Shown: positions 6,027-10,767 of the stretch, in pieces
How the letters are laid out: every line of letters begins with the position of its first letter
Position numbering within the stretch: the first letter of the stretch is position 1
Assembly (NCBI GenBank): GCA_046728075.1
Contig: JBKPDV010000064.1
Location: 1 to 10,767 of the forward strand
DNA length: 10,767 nt
Origin: JBKPDV01 sp046728075
GTDB taxonomy: Bacteria > Acidobacteriota > Thermoanaerobaculia > UBA5066 > Gp7-AA6
Reading direction: 5' to 3'
The notes under the pieces: model-generated
What the model was told of the DNA's origin: nothing
What the model saw: the letters and a program-made list of their open reading frames with translations, nothing else
Database searches by the model: none
Translations under genes and position numbers: made by a program

Positions 6027-6704
6027 TCAGGGCGACTTTAGCCACAGGCTGCTAGACCCATTCTGCTTTCGGATCGTCAGCACGTGTACGGCGAGCAGGG
6101 TCAACCAGGCAAACCCGATCGTGACCGTAATGCGCTGGAACAGTCCGAACAGGCCAGTGATGCCCGTGAAGCCTGGCACCTCGCGCATGCCCAACCGCGC
6201 AACCAGAAATACCCCGAACATTGCGATGCCACTAAGGGTCGAGTACGCCGCCCATGCGCGATCTCCCGATCGCGCGAAGAGGCGTCCAAACAATACGCAC
6301 GTGACAGGCAGGCCGAGAAAAACAGGAACCCCAAATAGATCATGAAGAATTCCGTGAGCAGTTCGCTCCGTGGGAATGCGGGGAGTACCAGGCGGATAGC
6401 CATTCAGCGGATCGGTGACGAAGATTCCGGAACCGATGAGACCAATGCCAACCAGCGCCACCAGAACAGGTCCCCAGACCGGGCCCGCGTGGCCGAGAGC
6501 GCGTCTCAATCCAAACGCGAAGGCGACGATCAGCAGGCCAGTGACGATGAAAGTGATGATTTGTATCCAGCCACGATCGCCAACTGAAAGCGAGCTGATG
6601 GCGTGCTGCAGTGGATCGTAGTTGGCGCGAGTGGCCCCCTCCAGAATCCAGGCGACCGTGAACAACGGACCGGCGATCGCGCCGCACTTAAGAAACGCAT
6701 TCAT
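6027..6704 (-). CDS. DUF998-family multi-pass membrane protein
   Basis: A 225-residue integral membrane protein. ATG 6704 is chosen because AAGAGG lies 10 bases upstream and the product starts directly with a hydrophobic helix; an upstream extension to 6794 would run through the inverted-repeat element and is polar. The features ANYDPLQHAISSLSVGDRGW (27-46) and FVTDPLNGYPPGTP (95-108), with about six hydrophobic segments (8-21, 46-66, 76-96, 122-142, 152-170, 190-210), match DUF998. No reaction is known for that family. Residues 112-121 (TERTAHGILH) form the conserved His-containing stretch before the fourth helix. It is convergent with the upstream hydrolase remnant and stands alone. Confidence 0.85.
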   Translation of the reverse strand: MNAFLKCGAIAGPLFTVAWILEGATRANYDPLQHAISSLSVGDRGWIQIITFIVTGLLIVAFAFGLRRALGHAGPVWGPVLVALVGIGLIGSGIFVTDPLNGYPPGTPRIPTERTAHGILHDLFGVPVFLGLPVTCVLFGRLFARSGDRAWAAYSTLSGIAMFGVFLVARLGMREVPGFTGITGLFGLFQRITVTIGFAWLTLLAVHVLTIRKQNGSSSLWLKSP

Positions 6705-6777
6705 CGCGTGGCTGCCTCTTCGGTCCTTGGACCATCGGTCGATCCGCTCGAACCCGAACTTCGTATTATGGTCGGAT

Positions 6778-6858
6778 GGGGTCAGTCTCGGCATATATGG
6801 GTATGTTGCCCGAGCCTGCTAGCAGCGGCACATAAGCCAACAAGACAAGACTGACTCC
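6778..6858. repeat. 81-bp element with inverted GGGGTCAGTCT ends
   Basis: The left end GGGGTCAGTCT (6778-6788) and right end AGACTGACTCC (6848-6858) are inverted repeats matching at 10 of 11 positions. Inside are a CTCGG...CCGAG pair (6787-6814 region) and the perfect palindrome CTGCTAGCAG (6816-6825). It lies between the DUF998 and sigma-factor genes, and no coding potential is seen. The size and ends fit a REP-like or miniature inverted-repeat element, but no target-site duplication is clear. Confidence 0.5.
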
Positions 6859-6914
6859 TGCGCCTCCCCAAACCTGGCAGTCTCTGTAAACGGCGTATCG
6901 GGGCCGGCTTTGAA

Positions 6915-7814
6915 CTAGAGCACGGCGATATCGAGCTCGCGAAGGCGAGCAGGGTCTCCAGTGACCTCGAGTCGCGTGATCTTGGCGTTCGTGAAGGTGA
7001 AGGTCAGTACCCGGGACAGCTTGCCGCCCGGCGCGAGGATCACTCCGACCGATCCATTGATGAGCGCCGGCTGTACGAATCGCAGCCCTCGCGACATCGC
7101 GATCAACCGTGCAGCCCACGTCGAGGCGCCCCTGAGCTCGCGCGGCGTGTCGGCGGCGTCCGCTGCTCCCGCGGCGATGCGTGCCGCGCCATCGATGCGA
7201 AGGACGGCGTCCGGATCGAGTACGGCGAGGAGGCCCTCGAGGTCGCCGACGCGCACCGCCCTCATGAACGCGTCCACCACTTCGCGCTGACGAGCCCTGC
7301 CAGGGTCCGAGGGCGCGGGCGAGCCGCGCACGCGCCGGCGCGCGCGGCTCGCGAGCTGCTTTGTCGCAGCCGCCGACCGTCCCATGATGGAACCGATCTC
7401 ATCGAAGGGCATGGCGAACAGATCATGCAGGACGAACGCAAGGCGTTCGGCGGGCGTCAGCGTGTCGAGCACGACAAGCAGCGCTACGCCGACCGAGTCC
7501 GCGAGCACCGCTTCGGCTTCGGGATCGACGCCTTCTCGACGCACGACGCTCCGCTCGGTGACTTGCGAGCCAATCGGCTCTTCGCGGCGTGACTTCCGCG
7601 AGCGCAGCATGTCCAGACACACGCGCGAGACGACGGTCGTCAACCAGCCGCCCAGGTTGTCGACGGTAGCCATGTCGGTGCGGTTGAGACGCAGCCACGC
7701 TTCCTGCACCGCGTCCTCGGCCTCGCTGAGCGAACCGAGCATGCGGTAGGCCACTCCGCGCAGCCGCGGCCGGTTCTCTTCGAACCGCTCGGTCAGCCAG
7801 CTTCGCTGGTCCAT
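6915..7814 (-). CDS. ECF sigma factor with SnoaL-like C-terminal domain (SigJ/ECF41-like)
   Basis: A 299-residue sigma-70-family factor. Region 2 is at about 10-75 (RGVAYRMLGSLSEAEDAVQE, then GGWLTTVVSRVCLDMLRSRK). Region 4 is at about 108-163 (LDTLTPAERLAFVLHDLFAM, FDEIGSIMGRSAAATKQLAS). The rest, about 177-299, is a SnoaL/NTF2-like domain (VVDAFMRAVRVGDLEGLLAVLDPDAVLRIDG...). ECF41-type factors have such a domain in place of a separate anti-sigma, and it tunes their activity. The usual DGGGK and NPDKL motifs are changed here to DGAAR and GDPARL. ATG 7814 follows AGGAGG and GGAAGG; the frame stays open to 7877. It is divergent from the DUF6223-like gene with 74 bases between starts; ECF41-type factors usually control a neighbouring gene and themselves. 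Confidence 0.9.
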   Translation of the reverse strand: MDQRSWLTERFEENRPRLRGVAYRMLGSLSEAEDAVQEAWLRLNRTDMATVDNLGGWLTTVVSRVCLDMLRSRKSRREEPIGSQVTERSVVRREGVDPEAEAVLADSVGVALLVVLDTLTPAERLAFVLHDLFAMPFDEIGSIMGRSAAATKQLASRARRRVRGSPAPSDPGRARQREVVDAFMRAVRVGDLEGLLAVLDPDAVLRIDGAARIAAGAADAADTPRELRGASTWAARLIAMSRGLRFVQPALINGSVGVILAPGGKLSRVLTFTFTNAKITRLEVTGDPARLRELDIAVL

Positions 7815-7837
7815 TGTTACCTTCCCACCTCCTGTTC

Positions 7838-7859
7838 CGTCATACCCCTGACGAATGAC
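7838..7859. promoter_or_regulatory. GTCA-rich dyads between the divergent sigma and membrane-protein genes
   Basis: CGTCA-TACCCC-TGACG (7838-7853) and, overlapping it, GTCAT...ATGAC (7839-7859) form nested inverted repeats in the middle of the 74-bp shared region. On the minus strand TGTCATT is reminiscent of the TGTCACA -35 described for ECF41-type promoters, but I see no CGTC -10 at the right spacing. It may be an operator or promoter part; weak. Confidence 0.3.
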
Positions 7860-7888
7860 ACAAGCCCGAGGTGACAAGGAGGCAATCT

Positions 7889-8368
7889 ATGAAACGAACC
7901 TTCGGTCTTATTCTCGCCGGCCTGGCTGCAGCCGCCCTGTTCGCGGGGCTTGTGCATGCCGTGCTGGTGGTTGCGCACGTTTCGGAGCCAGCCGCCACCA
8001 CGGTTTACGGCCTGACGCCCCGGCGACTCTGGGCCACCACGGCCGCTGTGCTGGCGCTGGTCGGCGTGGTCATCGGTGGGCTGGCTCTGGCCCGCCCCTC
8101 CAGTCGTTTCGGCACGGCCTCCGGGCGACTCGGTGCCATCGTGGCCCTGGTGGCGGGGCTGATCGCCGTGGTCAACGGCGGGCTGAATTTGGCCATCGCC
8201 AAAGGTGGTCCCGGCACCGGCAACGGAGTAGTCGGTGGCGCCGTGGCCCTGGTGCTTGGGCTGATCGCCATGGCCCTCGGTGGGCTGGCTCTGGCCCGAT
8301 CCCGCCATCCCTCGGGCGGGACGGAGGCGGGGTCACTTAGGACGACGGCGGGGTCAGTCATGCTTTGA
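7889..8368 (+). CDS. Four-helix membrane protein, DUF6223-like
   Basis: A 159-residue integral membrane protein. ATG 7889 is chosen for AAGGAGG six bases upstream; an in-frame GTG at 7871 lacks one. Hydrophobic segments lie at about 7-30, 48-68, 82-104 and 113-136. The repeats VIGGLALARPSSRFGT and MALGGLALARSRHPSG, with YGLTPRRLWATTA and KGGPGTGNGVVGGA, match my recollection of actinobacterial DUF6223 proteins; the function is unknown. The last 20 or so residues (GTEAGSLRTTAGSVML) are encoded by an imperfect tandem repeat containing GGCGGGGTCA twice and may be a replaced or extended tail. It is divergent from the sigma factor and is a candidate target gene. Confidence 0.8.
   Translation: MKRTFGLILAGLAAAALFAGLVHAVLVVAHVSEPAATTVYGLTPRRLWATTAAVLALVGVVIGGLALARPSSRFGTASGRLGAIVALVAGLIAVVNGGLNLAIAKGGPGTGNGVVGGAVALVLGLIAMALGGLALARSRHPSGGTEAGSLRTTAGSVML
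8326..8356 (+). repeat. Direct repeat GGCGGGGTCA, two copies 21 bp apart
   Basis: GGCGGGGTCA occurs at 8326-8335 and 8347-8356, the second copy reading on into GTC to give GGGGTCAGTC, as in the 5527 and 6778 repeats. The copies form the 3' end of the DUF6223-like gene and probably changed its C-terminus. Confidence 0.5.
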
Positions 8369-8824
8369 GGTATTGCTGGACTCTGCTCCCGGACAATGCC
8401 TTCCAGCTCTCCGGACGATCAGCGGACAACTGATACCGCCACGCACCCAACCCCGCCACACCCCGCGCCCCTGATTACAAAAACGGACTCCTAGGGCGCG
8501 ACCCTGGCGACGTCGAGTGCTTGCTGATATTGAGATAGGGCTGGTGCTCGTCGATGATGCGAAGCGACATATCGCGGCACGCTTGCCAGACCTTCGGGTT
8601 CACCCGCATCAGTTCCAGTCAGCCTTCGCACCGGCTGTTGGAGTCCGCGGGCGACTTTTCTTCGTGCCCGGCAACGTCGTGCTTAAAGTCATGTCCTGCG
8701 GCAATAATCATTATGGTGCGCCAACCGCTCGATTGGACCGGTCGACCTGCATCAGAGGTGAAATCGTGGAAGTGCTTGCCGACGGAGATGGGGGCTTGCT
8801 CGGTTTGATTTGGCCGGCACGACC
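8369..8824. other. 456-bp stretch without a supportable gene
   Basis: No frame has a start with a good Shine-Dalgarno and a recognisable product. On the minus strand one frame is open from about 8843 to 8475, broken by a single TGA at 8619-8621. The part after the break would read MRVNPKVWQACRDMSLRIID onward, with plausible composition but no family I recognise. The plus-strand frames of 84-113 codons overlap it and look like chance. It could be a decayed gene. No tRNA or terminator is evident. Confidence 0.3.
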
Positions 8825-9211
8825 TCACCGAAAAAAATCCCATCTCAACTTAATGTAGACCGCGAACGCCGCTACGAGACTCGTACCCACGACGATGGCA
8901 AAGACCTGTTTGTGAGAGTTCATGGGATAGAGACCGGCTAAGACAAGGGCGACTCGCCCGACGATGTCTACGAGAAGCAACGCGATGGCGTAGGTCGCCG
9001 CCCGCTTCGTCATGGTCAGGACGAGCAACCCGGCAGCGGCATAGAGTGAGCCAAGAGCCGCGGCTAAGTAGCTGAACACCTCGAGCCCGGAGGTCGATAT
9101 GCCCAAGAAGGAATGCGTGAATGCGGTCACCACCTCGGCGAAACCAAAGAGCATCATCAGCGACGCGGCGATGACGATCCCGCGAGGACGGGTTGAGTCA
9201 ACGGGCGCCAT
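8825..9211 (-). CDS. Small four-helix membrane protein, function unknown
   Basis: A 128-residue integral membrane protein. ATG 9211 is chosen because GGGAGGGAAG precedes it closely; the frame is open to 9235 but without a site. Hydrophobic segments lie at about 11-31, 44-66, 72-95 and 102-121. Motifs include LMMLFGFAEVVTAFTHSFLG and VDIVGRVALVLAGLYPM. I have an impression of similar proteins in varied bacteria and archaea but cannot name a family. It starts 25 bases after the end of the M20 peptidase remnant on the same strand, so it may have travelled with that fragment and may now be transcribed from the copy-B Spy-like promoter. Confidence 0.75.
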   Translation of the reverse strand: MAPVDSTRPRGIVIAASLMMLFGFAEVVTAFTHSFLGISTSGLEVFSYLAAALGSLYAAAGLLVLTMTKRAATYAIALLLVDIVGRVALVLAGLYPMNSHKQVFAIVVGTSLVAAFAVYIKLRWDFFR

Positions 9212-9236
9212 TGTTCTTCCCTCCCTGCCAGGCAAC

Positions 9237-9746
9237 TTATTCCGCCGTCACTCCCTTCAAAAACCGATAATAGAAATCGACTCCCCGACGAAACCAATCC
9301 ACCCGCTGCCGCTCATCTTTCCCGTGCGCTCGGATGTCATTGCGGTCGTAGCCAACGGCGGAGATCATATAGGTTGGCATGCCTGCCGCGTTCGTAAACC
9401 TGCTATCTGAAGCACCCTGGGTCATGGTGACCACTACAGTATTCCGGGCCACATCTCCTCCACTATCCTGTTGAGCGGGTCAAAAAACTTCTTTCCGTGG
9501 CGCTCGAGGGTCGGCGCTGCGCTGGTCCGGCGCATGATCGACCAGAGCGCCGCTGGTCTTGCGGAACTGCACCTTGATCCTCGGATCGGCCACAACTTTC
9601 TCAAGCTCGAGTCGGGTTTCTTCCAGTGAGTGTCCCGGCAGGGTCCGGCAATTTATGTTCGCCTGCGCCGTCTGCGGCAGCGCATTGTTTGCATGACCCG
9701 CATTCAAACGTGTCGCTACACAGGTAGTGGGTAGCGTCGAGTTGTC
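9237..9746 (-). pseudogene. 3' remnant of an M20-family metallopeptidase with two frameshifts
   Basis: About 170 codons resemble the dimerisation domain and C-terminus of M20 peptidases (carboxypeptidase/amidohydrolase type). TTCVATRLNAGHANNALPQT, then INCRTLPGHS, is the dimerisation domain; DPLNRIVEEMWPG, VVVTMTQGASDSRFTNAAGM, IRAHGKDER and FYYRFLKGVTAE are the end of the catalytic domain. The frame breaks at the six-T run 9482-9487, where five T would read EVFDPLN, and again near 9434-9440, where one base appears missing after WPGI. The two shifts have opposite signs. The N-terminal catalytic part with the HxD and EE metal ligands is absent, replaced upstream by the small-membrane-protein sequence. 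No active peptidase can be made. Confidence 0.8.
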
Positions 9747-9995
9747 AAGCACTACCGCTTCGTCCTCCTCGCTCGGGTCGCCCATGTCTGCCCAAGAGTC
9801 ATCGCCCCATACGTCGGCCAGTGTCTCCTCGGCCAGGTATTCGCGCTCAGAGTCGGCACTCTCGCCCCGAGACACCCCTGCGGCCTTCGGGCCGAGAGGC
9901 CCGAAGCCGGACAGCACTTCGTTTCCCAGAACCGCGATCGCGACCGCCATCGCGAACGCAGCGATGTGAAGAGCGCGTAACCGAACGAATCTCAT
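9480..9995 (-). CDS. Chimeric small membrane protein (copy B) fused to M20 peptidase fragment
   Basis: A 171-residue open frame from ATG 9995, which has AAGGAGG five bases upstream as in copy A. Residues 1-32 (MRFVRLRALHIAAFAMAVAI and on to VLGNEVLSG) match the membrane helix of the protein at 1798-2199. An acidic stretch rich in Glu, Asp and Trp follows to about residue 84. From about residue 85 (STLPTTCVATRLNAGHANNA) the sequence is M20 peptidase dimerisation domain, ending at a frameshift-derived stop (PRKEVF). The Cys-rich tail of copy A is absent. The product would be a membrane-anchored protein with half a peptidase domain, so probably not functional in its new part. It lies 135 bases downstream of the copy-B Spy-like gene in the same order as copy A. 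Confidence 0.7.
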   Translation of the reverse strand: MRFVRLRALHIAAFAMAVAIAVLGNEVLSGFGPLGPKAAGVSRGESADSEREYLAEETLADVWGDDSWADMGDPSEEDEAVVLDNSTLPTTCVATRLNAGHANNALPQTAQANINCRTLPGHSLEETRLELEKVVADPRIKVQFRKTSGALVDHAPDQRSADPRAPRKEVF

Positions 9996-10130
9996 GGAAT
10001 CCTCCTTGAGCACACCGGGCTGAATCCGGGACTGTTTCCTCGGCGCTCCGAAGAGAGAGGCCGTCTTTCGTGGTGGAAGTGGGGTTGCGGCGCCGCTCAC
10101 GACGCCGCTTCACCCCCTTTCCGATGGCTC

Positions 10131-10607
10131 CTAGGCGTGCGTCGGGCCAATCCACACTCTCGTCTGACGAGAAGGAAACGCGGCGCATTCGGGATTCGCG
10201 GCGATGAAGGCCGCATACTTGGTCTGCTGGTCTGCAGTGAGAGAGGCGACGAAGGTCGCTTCCGCGTTTTTCTGGATCGTCTGGATCTGGGCGCGAAGCC
10301 CGTACGCCTGAATTTCCAAGTTTCCGATCGCGCAAGGATCCGGGCTCGCCGATACAAGAGCCGTGTCGATTTGTTGGTGAAAAGCCGGGATCTGATCGAA
10401 GATCGGCTTGATGGCGTCGGCTGTCTGTTGACGCAGGACCTCTAGAGTCGACTGCTGAGCGGCTGTCAGCCCCACGGCCTGGATGAGATCTTGGGCGCAC
10501 CCGCTGGGCCCTCGAAAGGTGGGGATTCCGGCCTGGCCAAAAGCCGACATGGCAGCGCTGATCAGCACCGCCAGAATTAGAATTCCGAGTCTCCAATTGC
10601 GTTTCAT
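10131..10607 (-). CDS. Spy/CpxP-like (LTXXQ) periplasmic protein, copy B
   Basis: A 158-residue exported protein, paralogue of the one at 2256-2762. Over residues 37-147 the two align without gaps; by hand count 82 of 111 residues are identical. A signal peptide spans about 1-25 (MKRNWRLGILILAVLISAAM, then SAFGQA). LTXXQ motifs are GLTAAQQ (46-52) and SLTADQQ (122-128), both closer to the family pattern than copy A. Cys37, Cys92 and Cys141 are conserved. The C-terminal tail is short and lacks the Gly/Pro run of copy A. ATG 10607 has the same GGAG eight bases upstream. Its own upstream region repeats the phased response-regulator box, so it is probably controlled by the same or a paralogous two-component system. 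Confidence 0.85.
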   Translation of the reverse strand: MKRNWRLGILILAVLISAAMSAFGQAGIPTFRGPSGCAQDLIQAVGLTAAQQSTLEVLRQQTADAIKPIFDQIPAFHQQIDTALVSASPDPCAIGNLEIQAYGLRAQIQTIQKNAEATFVASLTADQQTKYAAFIAANPECAAFPSRQTRVWIGPTHA

Positions 10608-10625
10608 GTCATTCGCTCCTTTCGC

Positions 10626-10640
10626 GCGGCTTCGTGCCGC
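10626..10640 (-). other. Conserved 5'-leader hairpin, copy B
   Basis: GCGGC-TTCGT-GCCGC repeats the stem seen at 2781-2795 with a one-base loop change, at the same place upstream of the Spy-like Shine-Dalgarno. Confidence 0.35.
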
Positions 10641-10678
10641 TTGATATGGGAGAGTACGGAGGCCAGCCGTGGCAAGTC

Positions 10679-10707
10679 GTCAGAGCGCCGTAAGAGTTTC
10701 GTAAGAG
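10679..10707. promoter_or_regulatory. Three 11-bp-phased direct repeats, probable response-regulator box (copy B)
   Basis: GTCAGAG (10679), GTAAGAG (10690) and GTAAGAG (10701) occur at an exact 11-bp period, as in copy A but with a better central repeat; ATGTAAA follows both. The repeats are kept while the surrounding bases have diverged, so selection on a binding site is likely. The box is about 72 bases upstream of the copy-B Spy-like ATG. Confidence 0.65.
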
Positions 10708-10767
10708 ATGTAAATCCTCACTGGCGGGCGGGTCCACGGCGCTTGCGAGGACAGGCCGGTGCTAGAT

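Larger units (their letters stand above)
9900..10767. repeat. Diverged long direct repeat, copy B, cut by the window edge
   Basis: The segment is collinear with 2098-2923 and ends in CGGTGCTAGAT exactly where copy A has the kinase promoter. If collinearity continues, a second kinase gene should begin about 7 bases beyond the window. The divergence shows this is an old duplication or two independent imports, not an assembly artefact. Confidence 0.65.

Noticed and set aside
6705..6794. N-terminal extension of the DUF998 protein
   Set aside because: It is polar, runs into the inverted-repeat element, and has no ribosome site; the ATG at 6704 is better.
8517..8858. Plus-strand frame of 113 codons as a gene
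   Set aside because: It has no ribosome site or recognisable domain, and it overlaps the end of the gene at 8825-9211.
10087..10108. GCGGCG/CGCCGC hairpin downstream of the copy-B Spy-like gene as a terminator
   Set aside because: No T run follows on the minus strand and the next gene seems to belong to the same transcript; GC-rich hairpins like this arise by chance.
9847..10596. Minus-strand frame of 249 codons over copy B
   Set aside because: It is shifted relative to the Spy-like and small-membrane-protein frames, which have ribosome sites, a signal peptide and a paralogue.
1..10767. CRISPR array, tRNA, rRNA, phage or intact insertion sequence
   Set aside because: I read for spaced repeats, cloverleaf arms, integrase or transposase motifs and found none; the only repeats are those listed.

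Overview
The window is a high-GC bacterial chromosome segment, packed with genes and containing no rRNA, tRNA, CRISPR array or intact transposase. The mix of genes (Spy/LTXXQ-like periplasmic proteins with an OmpR-type two-component system, DUF998, a SigJ/ECF41-like sigma factor, a DUF6223-like membrane protein, M20 peptidase remains) fits a soil or environmental lineage such as Acidobacteriota, or another GC-rich phylum that exchanges genes with actinobacteria. No marker here settles the phylum, so this is inference.

Layout, left to right. (1) 1-1737, minus strand: an apparent three-gene operon of an ArsR/SmtB-type thiol-rich repressor, an alpha/beta-hydrolase with an Asp nucleophile (ATGA overlap with the repressor) and a multi-pass membrane protein that runs off the left edge. 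A perfect 7-4-7 inverted repeat lies just upstream of the repressor and overlaps a -10-like TAATAT. (2) 1798-5518: an envelope-stress-like module. A Spy-like periplasmic protein and a small single-pass membrane protein with a Cys-rich tail are transcribed leftward. A histidine kinase and an OmpR-family response regulator (ATGA overlap) are transcribed rightward. The shared 168-bp control region carries three 7-bp direct repeats at an exact 11-bp period, the pattern expected for an OmpR-family regulator. The arrangement resembles cpxP-cpxRA of enterobacteria. (3) 5519-6914: a truncated alpha/beta-hydrolase fragment, a DUF998 membrane protein, and short GGGGTCAGTCT repeats including an 81-bp element with inverted ends. 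(4) 6915-8368: a sigma factor with a SnoaL-like C-terminal domain, divergent from a four-helix DUF6223-like membrane protein. (5) 8369-8824: no gene I can support. (6) 8825-10767, minus strand: a second diverged copy of the Spy-like and small-membrane-protein pair with the same control region, ending at the window edge just where a second kinase gene should begin. In this copy the small membrane protein has lost its own tail and is fused to the 3' end of an M20 peptidase gene. That remnant carries two opposite frameshifts and is followed by another small membrane protein gene.

How they may work together: the kinase probably senses an envelope signal and phosphorylates the regulator, which binds the phased repeats and drives the Spy-like/membrane-protein pair in one direction and its own genes in the other. 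The second copy with a conserved binding site suggests either a paralogous system beyond the right edge or a second target of the same regulator. The region between the two copies looks like an accessory zone assembled from fragments and transferred genes.
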